Below, one piece after another: positions 10,043 to 19,817 of a DNA stretch of 64,000 nt (positions are counted from its first letter, which is position 1; every line of letters begins with the position of its first letter). A model generated the notes under the pieces. It saw nothing but the letters and a program-made list of their open reading frames with translations. It was not told the DNA's origin and did not search any database. The position numbers were made by a program, and so were the translations under genes. This DNA is from Melanopsichium pennsylvanicum. Lineage: Eukaryota > Basidiomycota > Ustilaginomycetes > Ustilaginales. Location: the NCBI GenBank assembly GCA_900208305.1, contig OAPG01000006.1, positions 248,001-312,000 on the forward strand. Direction: 5' to 3'.

Positions 10043-11845
10043 ATGAAGAAATTCTCTAAGCATCTTCTATCCCTTCTCCTGGTTCTCTTGTCCATAGGGG
10101 CTCTTGACCTTTCCCTTCTCTTTGACCATGCGTTCCCTAGACCTTGGCCAGCCGCCTCGGCTGCTCCCATCTACTCGACTCCCCGATTTCAGGTGCGATC
10201 CAATAAAGCTAGAGTCGGGATCGTGCTCAAGTCCGACTCCAGTCTCAAGAGCACAGATCCGATAAATACGATCACGACAGGCGGATCTGGAGGAGCATTC
10301 CAGAATGCCGATGGCAGTGGACGGCTAGGAATGAAGCTCCAGCTTAAAATGCTGCAACGAGACTCTGAAAGTGAACCTTTGTTGCTGTACCAGCGACACA
10401 TTAACAGGGCCACATCCAAGTTGGCCGCCATCCTCGGGCGCAGCCCCCCTACCTCGCTTGAGATGCAACAAGCCCTTGAACGGCGCAAGGCCAGTATCCT
10501 CGCTCGCCGTTCTTCGATCCCTTCCTCCACACCGTCCTCTTTTTTGGAGCGTGGTAGTCATACGAATGCTAGACAAGGCTACACTTCGTACGCCAGCACC
10601 CCCGACGGTCCAGAACACCAACGCCGCTTACTCTCCTCCATCTTGGACAGCATCTTTGGCAACACGAGTGTTGAATCCGGTAACAAATCCAAGTCTACCG
10701 TCGCCTCTGTGTCTTCAAACGGATATGCGGAAGCCGACTTTATCGCTTCGCAAACAGACAATCTCACGCTCGCCTCTAATCCTACTGCTGTGCAGAGCGT
10801 GGGTCTGGACATTGAATCGAACGACATCGGTTATGTCGCCACGATCCAAATCGGAAGTCAGAATACGACATTCCGCATGCTTATCGACAGTGGAAGCGCC
10901 GACACTTGGGTTCCAAAGAGCACTTGCGATGCCTGTGGTTCCACGCACCAACAGCTTGGTCCCAATAATTCAGACACATTTAAGGCGCTCTCCACGCCTT
11001 TCTCGATCCAGTACGGTACCGGGGACGTCTCCGGCAACCTTGCCGTTGACAGCTTTGACATTGCTGGATTGGGTCTTAGCAATTTTACTTTTGCAGTCAC
11101 CACAGAGGAGAGCTCAGACTTTTCTGACTCAACGGTTCCATTTGATGGGCTCATGGGTTTAGCTCGTAGCGAATTGAGCAATGCGGGTCAGCCTACACCC
11201 ATCGATGCGCTTTATGAGCAAGGACAAGTGCAAGCGCCTGTGATGGGCTATCATCTAGGTAGAGTTGCAGATGGATACAATGATGGAGAGGTCACTTTTG
11301 GTGGAGTTGATCCTGCCAAATATTCTGGAAACATTACCGAGATTGATAATGTTTCGACTAAAGGGTTTTGGGAAGGTTCAATCGATGCCGTTACCGTCGG
11401 TGGTACCGATCTCGACTTACAGAATAGGACTGCAATTTTGGATACTGGTACCACGCTCATTGTTGCTCCTCAAAGAGATGCGGATGCTGTTCATGCACAA
11501 ATTCCAGGCTCCAAAAGTGATGGTCAGGGAGGTTACACCATCCCATGTACTACAACCAAGCAAGTCGCATTTAAATTCGGCGGAGTCGTCTTCCCCATCG
11601 ATTCACGCGACATGCTCTTCCTGCCAGTTGACGCGAATGACCTAAAGGGCGAATGTGTCAGCGCTATTAGCGCCGGGAATGTCGGTCAAGCAAACGAATG
11701 GTTGGTCGGGGCAACATTTCTGAAGAACGTCTACTTTGCTACCAACACCAAGGCCAATGTGATTGGGTTGGCTCCCCTCAACACGACTAATACTGCACCT
11801 TCCCACGCCACGGCGACTTCCAACTCCACCTCAACCTCCGAGTAG
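10043..11845 (+). CDS. Secreted pepsin-type aspartic protease (A1 family)
   Basis: 600 residues from the ATG at 10043; the open frame extends 20 codons upstream but only to a TTG. The N-terminus MKKFSKHLLSLLLVLLSIGA is a signal peptide. A long pro-region of about 200 residues, rich in Arg and Ser, precedes the catalytic domain, which starts near NDIGYVATIQIG. Both active-site motifs are present: LIDSGSADTW (Asp282) and ILDTGTTLI (Asp467), and the flap YGTGDVSG follows the first. The tail (about 580-600) is Thr/Ser-rich and probably O-glycosylated, but lacks a hydrophobic GPI end, so a soluble extracellular or vacuolar enzyme is most likely. A1 proteases cleave proteins at acid pH. The pro-region is longer than in classic pepsins. 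Confidence 0.92.
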   Translation: MKKFSKHLLSLLLVLLSIGALDLSLLFDHAFPRPWPAASAAPIYSTPRFQVRSNKARVGIVLKSDSSLKSTDPINTITTGGSGGAFQNADGSGRLGMKLQLKMLQRDSESEPLLLYQRHINRATSKLAAILGRSPPTSLEMQQALERRKASILARRSSIPSSTPSSFLERGSHTNARQGYTSYASTPDGPEHQRRLLSSILDSIFGNTSVESGNKSKSTVASVSSNGYAEADFIASQTDNLTLASNPTAVQSVGLDIESNDIGYVATIQIGSQNTTFRMLIDSGSADTWVPKSTCDACGSTHQQLGPNNSDTFKALSTPFSIQYGTGDVSGNLAVDSFDIAGLGLSNFTFAVTTEESSDFSDSTVPFDGLMGLARSELSNAGQPTPIDALYEQGQVQAPVMGYHLGRVADGYNDGEVTFGGVDPAKYSGNITEIDNVSTKGFWEGSIDAVTVGGTDLDLQNRTAILDTGTTLIVAPQRDADAVHAQIPGSKSDGQGGYTIPCTTTKQVAFKFGGVVFPIDSRDMLFLPVDANDLKGECVSAISAGNVGQANEWLVGATFLKNVYFATNTKANVIGLAPLNTTNTAPSHATATSNSTSTSE

Positions 11846-12103
11846 ATCCTCCATCAACTGCCTTCATACATTCTCTAATTTAGCTAGATGAACCCCGATG
11901 CAATAGACACCCCAGAAGGCAGACACGCAGACGCACAGACTGTTCATATGAAGGTTGTAAGAAGGAAAATTGCTATGAATGTGGAATAGCTCTGCAAAAG
12001 ATATGATGAATCTGGTACTATGAGTGCGAATGAATGAGGGTTAAAAATCATGAATCAATGCAGGGATCCAGCCTGCTTATGCAATTTACCTTGTGAATGT
12101 AGA

Positions 12104-14566
12104 TCAGAAGGCCCGAGGAGGTGCAGTGACGAGCTTTTCATCCCGAGCACAGAAAGTTGGCGTCAGGGAGGAGGAATGTTTGAAGCTTTGCGAGGCGTAG
12201 CCCTCAGGCGTATGTGGAGCAGAATGGTGGCGCACGGCATTGTAGCTCTCTTTGAAAGTGAGGCTGGTGGCAGGTGGATGATGTTCTGCGGATTCGACCA
12301 GAGTCGTGTCTTGGGAATTGTCGTTACCAAAGTGGCTTTTCTCGTTGGTGATGTAATTAGCGTGTTGGTTCTGGTGATGAGCCCGCTCGCCGTATACCTG
12401 CTCTCGCTGTATAGGTGCTTCGGGCTGGTCAGTGTAGGCTACCTCATTGGTCTCCGCCTTGTCGTCACGCATGAAATCAGGCAGTGGAAGATCTTTGATC
12501 CAGAAGCAACACGCGAAACCTACCACGACCACCGGCATTAAAGCGAACATCCCTTTCTGCAGCCCGTCTGCATACATCTGCTTGACTTGTTCCCGTATGG
12601 GCTCGGGGAGATTCTTGATGTTCTCTACGTATCCTAAGACTGTAGGTCCCGTGAGGCCCAGCTGTGCCACCTCTGGAACCTTCCATAGCTGGTCGCTGAC
12701 GCTCACGGTCAGCACCGAGGTGGTGATGGCGATACCCCAGATCGCCCCAAAAGAGCGGCAAAAAGCGTACGTTGCGGTTGCTGATTCCAGTTCCTCGATC
12801 GGTAGACTTGCTTGAATGGGTGGGAGAGTGATGGCAAAGAGGATTCCGATGCCGACACCAGCAATGATTTGGGCAACGATGAGCTCCCACTCGGCAGTGC
12901 TAGTCTGAAAGCGCGTCATCCAGGCGAAGCCTCCTGCGGTGAACGCCCAGCCAGCAAATGTGAGGTTCCTATACTTGCCAGTGATGGCCATCGCGACGCC
13001 TGCTACAATGGCAAAGGGTGCGGTAGGTGCTGTGGAGGGGAAGGTGGACACGGCCGACTTGAGCGGCTTCTCATGCCTGATGGACTGAAAGTAGATGGGC
13101 AGAGCGTAGATGGCACCGTAGGTCGCTATCCCATGTACGAACGTCATTAGGAATGCTGAACAGGCAGTTCTGTTGCTGAATAGTTTCAAGGGCAGCACGG
13201 GTTGAGTGCTTAAGGGATTGGGCACGAATTCGATGAGAAGGAAGAGGATAAAGCCCACCATACCTGCTACAAGTGGGATCCAGATTTGCATGCTCGACCA
13301 GGGATGCGTCACGCCGCCTTCGGTTACCGCGATCAAGATGCTCACCACGCTTCCGAGGAGCACCGAGTTCCCGACGAGGTCCATCTTTGCCAGTTTTGCT
13401 TTGAACGGCATCGATGGCACTGGCAGGTTCATTGTGGGGATGAGCATGAGCAGACTCAGGACGCCGATAGGAATATTGATCCAGAAGATCCAGCGCCAGT
13501 CATGGTCACTGAAGTAACCCCCAAGTACGGGTGCAATGAAGGATGCTATAGCAAAGACCAGGCCGAAGATGCCCACGAAGAAGCCACGCTCGCGAAGCGT
13601 CGTGATGTCCGAGACGGTGATTTCACCAATAGCCTGGATACCACCTCCGCCAAGGCCTTGTACGCCACGACCGATGACAAGGAACAAGATACTGTGTGCG
13701 AAGCCGCACATGACGCTTCCGCCGACAAACAGGATGACAGCAAGTACCACAGACCATCTTCGCCCGATGACACACGATAGACCGCCGAAAAGCGGCTGGA
13801 AGGCGGTCACCGACAGAAGGTAAGAGGACGTGACCCACCCACCCGCAATCGTTGAAGTGGGGAGATCTTCAACGATGGACGGAAGCGCGGTCGAGATCAT
13901 CGTCATGTCGAGGGCTGTGAGCGTCACTGTTATCATGAAGGCGGCGATGAGCGTCCAGAACTTGAAAGTCTTTTTGCCATCAGCAGTGTGTAGGCCATAC
14001 TGAAACAAGCGATGCTTTCCAACCTCTCCTGCATCATCCTGTTCCTCTTTGTCAGTTGAAAATTGGCTCGCAGATTCCATCTCGACTCTGTAGACCGGAT
14101 CAAACATTAATGTTGATGGCTGAAGTGATAATGATGACTCCCAGTAGCCTCTGTGATGTACTTGAGTGTGTCCACCATGGAACTGTTGGTGGAGGGTCGA
14201 AGAGTAAGACTCTCGTCGCGAAGGAACCAGTTGCGATCGTGATGACATCGGACGCAACGTTGTTTCTTGTTGAGAGCCCCATGGGAAATATGGAGTGGTG
14301 GGAGAATTTGAAAGCGGATCGACAGGCTGTGGTGCGGACAAGGTCTCGTAGGCTGTCTGACCAATGGCTACGCTTTCGCCGCCATTATCGGCGGCGGATG
14401 GTCCCTCATCTGTGTTGCTGAAGTCGTCTCCGCTCAGACCCAATCCTTGTGGCTGCTTATGGCGGTATTCCTGGTCATTCTGGAAAGAAGTGAGATTAAA
14501 TGGCTGCTCTAGCTGCGCGTGCTTCAGTTCGCCATTTGACTGTGGGTTCCACTGCTGATTGTGCAT
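12104..14566 (-). CDS. MFS multidrug/toxin exporter (DHA2-like, 14 TM)
   Basis: 820 residues, ATG at 14566. A hydrophilic Gln/Ser/His-rich N-terminus of about 200 residues precedes the membrane domain. TM1 starts at KFWTLIAAFMITVTLTALD; its LTALDMTMISTALPSI is the signature of the DHA2 drug:H+ antiporter family (motif D1). GRRWSV after TM2 is the motif A region, and APVLGGYFSDHDWRWIFWIN is the motif C region plus the family WRW. About 14 hydrophobic segments follow, the last near residue 690. A hydrophilic tail of about 115 residues is rich in His, Gln and Ser. The usual role is proton-driven export of toxic small molecules at the plasma membrane; the substrate is unknown. No biosynthetic genes lie beside it. 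Confidence 0.92.
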   Translation of the reverse strand: MHNQQWNPQSNGELKHAQLEQPFNLTSFQNDQEYRHKQPQGLGLSGDDFSNTDEGPSAADNGGESVAIGQTAYETLSAPQPVDPLSNSPTTPYFPWGSQQETTLRPMSSRSQLVPSRRESYSSTLHQQFHGGHTQVHHRGYWESSLSLQPSTLMFDPVYRVEMESASQFSTDKEEQDDAGEVGKHRLFQYGLHTADGKKTFKFWTLIAAFMITVTLTALDMTMISTALPSIVEDLPTSTIAGGWVTSSYLLSVTAFQPLFGGLSCVIGRRWSVVLAVILFVGGSVMCGFAHSILFLVIGRGVQGLGGGGIQAIGEITVSDITTLRERGFFVGIFGLVFAIASFIAPVLGGYFSDHDWRWIFWINIPIGVLSLLMLIPTMNLPVPSMPFKAKLAKMDLVGNSVLLGSVVSILIAVTEGGVTHPWSSMQIWIPLVAGMVGFILFLLIEFVPNPLSTQPVLPLKLFSNRTACSAFLMTFVHGIATYGAIYALPIYFQSIRHEKPLKSAVSTFPSTAPTAPFAIVAGVAMAITGKYRNLTFAGWAFTAGGFAWMTRFQTSTAEWELIVAQIIAGVGIGILFAITLPPIQASLPIEELESATATYAFCRSFGAIWGIAITTSVLTVSVSDQLWKVPEVAQLGLTGPTVLGYVENIKNLPEPIREQVKQMYADGLQKGMFALMPVVVVGFACCFWIKDLPLPDFMRDDKAETNEVAYTDQPEAPIQREQVYGERAHHQNQHANYITNEKSHFGNDNSQDTTLVESAEHHPPATSLTFKESYNAVRHHSAPHTPEGYASQSFKHSSSLTPTFCARDEKLVTAPPRAF

Positions 14567-17500
14567 GGTAGACGTTGGTGAAATTGAGGTGGTTGATTCT
14601 CAAGGAGGATCCTTGAGTCTAGGAGGGGAGGCTCCTCGGAAGGACGATGTTCGACGCCCGCTCCGGTGTGGAAGTTTGTTGAAGGTATACACGAAAGAGT
14701 CAGTTTACGCTTTTGAAAGGTTCAAGAGAGTGGATGAAGTGAAAGACTAGCAAACGGAGACGAAGGGGAGAAGTCTTGTAGACTGTTGGCGTTGTCGAGT
14801 TGGTGTATCAAGGCTACTGTGTGCGCTTCCTAGCTCTATAGCGAAAACAAAGGTCAGCGAAAGCAAAGCGAAATGTGCGAGTGATAGTAGGTAGAGAAGA
14901 GCGAGGCAAGGTCAAGCTGTAGGCTCACCAGTGGGTCCCACACAATGCTGTCTCAGTACAGATGCAAATTTGATGAGAAGAGTTGACTAGACAAGTATCG
15001 ACGTAGCCACACTCCCTTTCGCTGATACTCATCGCTGTAACCAGTCAGAGGGCTCAAGCTTACAAGCAAAGCGCTCTCCTCATGTTTAACTGCCAACCAT
15101 GGCTTCAGGATGGCTTCACGTGGAAGGGCGCTTTGACGCGCCTATCAAATCCTTTGGCTAGCGAACAAGGAAACTGTACGCCAAGATCGCTCAGATTGTC
15201 ATTTGAGCTCTCGTTTCAGATTGGCGTGGTGCGGCGAGAAGGAGGGCCAGACACGGGTGAAAGTGCTTGCTCTACCAAGAAGCTTGGTGGTCGTTGGAGG
15301 CGAGATTGGAATGCTGCACGGAGCCAAAAGAAAAGGTAAGGAAGGGCGATTTGTGCTTTGCAGCCACACTCGCCTGTTGCAATTTATCAGTTAATAATTT
15401 TTGGCAGGAATGTCACATACATGACTGCTGGCACAGCCAAGTATCAGCAAAAAGCATAAGAAAAAAAAGGCGGTACGCAGGCTGCATGTACCAGCCGAAG
15501 CGAGCTGTCAAGATGAGCCGTTTCCCCAGACGATCCACCTTGCTTACAATACGCTCTTAAGTATGAGACAGTCTTGCCTTGACTCAAAGTGTCTCAGCAA
15601 GAGAGCTCTCACTGGCCCCGTGAGACCCTCTCGGATCGGATGTTGATCGTCTTCGGATCGGCAACTCACGACTGGCCGCTGTTCTCGACAATCCAGGGTA
15701 TCACAAGTGACGAAGTCCTGTCTTCTGCAATGCTTTGTCCTGTTCCCGATCAAGCTTGCTCAGTGCTTGATTGCAACATTTCGGCAGTCTTTGAGGCGCT
15801 ATCTCAACAAATCTCTGATGAAGAACCATGGAAAAATCTGCCTTCTTCACAGAGCTTTTCGTCACAACTGTAGCGGCAATGCGTCGCTCGAGGAAATCAG
15901 CGAGCTTGAAATTTTGTAATGTAGACTGACGTACGAGTGTGCATGATGAGCTCTGATGAACTCTGCTGATACTAGCCGTCCATTCACAATATCGAGTATG
16001 GGGATCATCAGACACAAGCCAAGCTAACTTTAGAAGGGTTCATCTCGTTTTCGGCTTTGCTTGGAGCCACGCATATGATTTATTTTATTTAAAATTTAAA
16101 TTTCAAGTTTCGGATCGCATGTCTGTTAGCGCACCCCCTGACACCGACAGGACCAGAAGCATTATTGTGGCATGCACAACGCGTTCAAGCAACAGCGACA
16201 TATTTGTGTCAATGATGGCGTTATGGAAGATGGATGAAATGCGTCGTCGACGAGCTATTGTGATTACGGTTCCGACTCGACCTCAGTTTGTAGTTCGCGC
16301 CTGTTTGCAATGCTTAATAATCATTGTTGATGAAATTGGGAGTGAGATCGGTGAGATATGAGTAGATTTCATGGGTATTCAGCACAGGCAAAATGACCAC
16401 TTCTCATAGCCGACTGATCTTGCGAATCCGTGGCTGAGGAATTATTAATTAAATCACGAGACGGCCATCTCGAGCTCTTTCTTGTAAAATTTTGGTTAGA
16501 GCGACGTTTGAGACACGCGCATCAATTTGCATATCCAACCTCGAGTGGAGCTTGAAATCTCCCTAATCCGGTGCCCTCCTCTTCTTACTTGACAAGGAAA
16601 ATCGCCATCTGCTCATGACCCTTCTGCTCCTTGTGGATTGTGACTTTATTCATGCATGCTGCATCGCTCGTTGCGTCGATCTTCCTCCTTTTTTTTTAAA
16701 ATAGAATTCTGAAACACTGTTCCCTTTTCGTATACATTTGCACGTCACCGCTCTCGAGAGCAGTTCTCACCATGGCCATGCACTAGTAGCGGTGGAACCA
16801 CATCTGCCAATGTCGCTCCAAGCAGTGCACGAGTCCCTCCCTACCTGCTGGATGCATATCCCTCACGCAAGACACTATCAATTCGGCAATCGCACTCACA
16901 AATGTCCTCCCAAACATCACATGGAAGGGCTCACTCGATCGAAATCTTGCTCAGCTCGCACACAGCAGTCTAGTCATTGGTCCAGCCTCACAATCAGGAG
17001 AAACGAGCGCTGAGGAATGCCGTCCACACCATATAGCTCTTGTTAACGAGACGATGCACAGAAAAATGATGCCGCCGGCACTCCCCCTCACCAGATGCAC
17101 AGGCTCTGGCGCTTGCAGCTTCGGCAATGTCAGTGTTGGTGTCAAGCATGCTTGTCGGCTTGTCAAAGTGTCTGTGATGCGCAGCGTGCTGGCTGCTTTG
17201 CGTGGCTTGAGGTGTTGTTTTGAACTCAGTTGCTTCTCCCTGCTGCTCCTTTTGCCCAGTCACCAATGCGTCTCTCTTGCTGTCTTTGCCAACACTCTCG
17301 GTTCGAGGCAATCGCCGTAAGCCGGCCGCTTCGCTACAGATACAATTCTTCATGACGGTAGTCATACGACGCCTTCTTGCACAAGAGCAAGGCTCCTTTC
17401 ATGCAGAAGCCTATCCCTTGATCTCCGCTGCTTGTATTTCTTTTAGTATTCCATATCAATCCCATCTTGATCTTGCCCACCATCTCTCTTTCATTCTCGC

Positions 17501-17722
17501 CTTTCCTCCTCCGCTTGGATGCTCCTTGGTTGTCGGCACCATTGAGCTATTTGTCAACATCAACGCTCCTTTCTCATTACATGCCTACCGTGCGGTCAAC
17601 GTTGCCACATTTGTACGACGTTTCATCTCATCCAAAGAGGCATCGCAAAGCATCTGCTCCGTTCAGCGTAAAAAGGCATATCCAACAATATAAAAGACTC
17701 TGAGCTTCGTCCGTCAAAACAC
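14567..17722. other. Long intergenic region, MFS gene to hydrolase gene
   Basis: 3.2 kb between divergent genes. It holds AT-rich patches (about 16075-16110 and 16690-16705) and two open stretches that look weakly coding: minus 15701-16015, and plus 16790-17320 (see findings). Neither has a convincing start, splice structure or recognisable domain. The last 350 bp are pyrimidine-rich and probably promoter for the hydrolase. Confidence 0.4.
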
Positions 17723-19362
17723 ATGGTTAAGAATCACACAATGCTGTCAAGTCTCAGCAGCACCCTTTGGGAGGTGTGGGGAGAGCCACTAGCAGAGTCA
17801 TTGGGTGCCTACCAACGCACTGATCGTAGCTACGGCCGATGGTCAGTGCCCTTCTCAGCCATGGAGAAACGATTGTACGAAAAGGATGATGTGGAAATCA
17901 CCTTTCATAAGGTCATGATGGAGAACGGAAAAGATTGGGTCTGGTATCAGGTGTGGCAGGATCCAATGGCGGTCAGATGCACTGGCAGAAATGCTGATAT
18001 GATATTTGTGTAAGTTTCCCTTTCCCCTCCCCCCTCCCCCCTCTCCCTCTCCGTTTGCTACCCTAACTTATACTCACCTAAGATGATGTTTTCTTGGCGA
18101 TCAACGCGAACAGTCATGGCACTGGAGTGCACTCGGGCACACTTGCGGGTCAGTGTAGACGCTACTTGGATGCAGGCTTCCGACTCATCGTACCGGATCT
18201 TCCCTCGCACGGCTTTTCATCAGGCCTTCACGTATATCAGTCCTCCATGAGTGGCTTTTGCACTGGTCTTCATGCTGTCCTTCACGACGTCGCACATCGT
18301 GATCAGGCCAATTCTCTTTTTCCTTGTGTTGCCCCTTCAAAGCTAAAACGACGCAAAACGTTCATGCTCGGCCTCTCTTTTGGCGGTCTAGTCGCTTTCA
18401 GCTATGCGCTTCAATATCCCGCATCCTATCGATACGACGAAACAGATGCCAGTGAGATCCCCATCGATGGCTTGATCGGAGTGGGCCCCATGGTGGCGTA
18501 CAACACAAAATTTGTTGTGGTCAATATTGCGTTGCAGTGGCTCTTCCGAGTATTGCTCTTCGTATTCCAGTTGGGCAGACTAGAAGTGATTGTGCCGCAC
18601 AAAAAGGTGGTCGACAAGGATCCAAAGGTTTACGACTCGCTCATCATGCAAGATCCGAGGTCTCATCAGGGCTCCTTCCGTATCGGTCATCTTCACTGTA
18701 TCGTTGTTGCCATGTCGGAACTAAGTAAGCGGGCCGAACAGATTCGACACCCGGTCTACATACAGATGGGAGGTGAGGATCGCGTAGCTGACAACGAAGC
18801 TGCCCTTGCTTGGATCAGGAGAACATCAGGCATAGACAAGAGGTATGAAGTATATCCGATCTGTCAACATGTGATTTACAAGAAGGCCAAAAATCAGCAC
18901 GACGACCTCGCTGGGAGGATCAGTGTCATTGCGGACAATGTTGAATGGATGGTGGAACGTTCGCCTGCGACCTACCTGCCTCTATCAAGCGCATCGCCCA
19001 TCAGGCGGCAACTCAAATTGGCTAGCTTCGCCAGCGATGGTAGCAGCATCAGCACAAGTACGTCTAGGACAAGTCTGTTCGACGAAGAAGACGAAAAATA
19101 CCAAGTGGATGATAGTGCATCTGTGGCAAGCACGGTTTCGACCACGCCAACCACGATGGAGTCAGAGGTGTTTAGTGGCCAACGGGAGAAGACGAAAGTG
19201 TTTGGAGGAATAGAGGAGGGGCATCTTCTACCGCAACATTTGAGAGGTTGGAGGGTCGATCAGGATGGTGAGAAGAGGTTGTTCAGATTAACTTGGAACT
19301 TTAGGGAGGACACCAGACCTTTCCTTTACGATCCTCATGTGGCTCCTTCACCGTCCCAATAG
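17723..19362 (+). CDS. Alpha/beta hydrolase, lysophospholipase / monoacylglycerol lipase-like, two exons
   Basis: Join 17723-18009 and 18114-19362, giving 511 residues. The donor is GTAAGT at 18010. An AG directly after the pyrimidine tract would give an immediate stop, so the acceptor is the later GCGAACAG at 18113. Splicing there yields ADMIFV-HGTGVHSG, the oxyanion-hole HG motif expected after the first core strand, which supports the model. The nucleophile elbow is GLSFGG (Ser184). Likely acid and base are Asp318 (GGEDRVAD) and His348 (CQHVIY). Hydrophobic residues around 155-180 of exon 2 may form a lid or membrane-docking helix. The C-terminal 130 residues are Ser/Thr-rich and disordered. 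The substrate is probably a monoacylglycerol or lysolipid, inferred from the serine aminopeptidase S33-type fold. Confidence 0.85.
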
Positions 19363-19817
19363 TCGTCTTTATCCTCTCGCATCCCAGCATTCCGATCTTC
19401 GTGCTCTTCACTGCCGATCTTTTGCATACCCAACCTCATTTCCATCTTCAATGATTGCTGTTCAGGCAAACACCTTCAGACTCACAGTCAGTTCCCACAC
19501 TTGCTCTTTTCATTCCTTCGCTCAACCTATGCACTCAATCGCTTGTCTCCTCTGCAATTCATCTTCCCTGTCAAATCGTTGACCCTGAACAAACTCAGCG
19601 AATGCTAACCTGAAAAACGCCATGTGCACTACATATGCAAGCAACTAGATAGCAGGAGAAAGTGGTGTGGTGGCAGAGAGCCGCAGCAACGAGCTGAATT
19701 CTAGAGGTACAAAAGTGCAGACGTGGCAGTGACACGAGATGCAATAGTAGTGACAAGTCCGACATTGCAGTGGAGTCGATGGTCAAAGGTGAGCAACTGA
19801 GCGCTGTTCAATACAGT
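19363..19817. other. Intergenic, convergent 3' ends of hydrolase and MPP alpha
   Basis: 455 bp between two converging genes, presumably their 3' untranslated regions. I see no gene, repeat or RNA in it. Confidence 0.4.

Noticed and set aside
12104..14566. MFS exporter as part of a toxin or metabolite cluster
   Set aside because: No synthase, oxidase or dedicated regulator lies nearby; the neighbours are a protease and a hydrolase far away.
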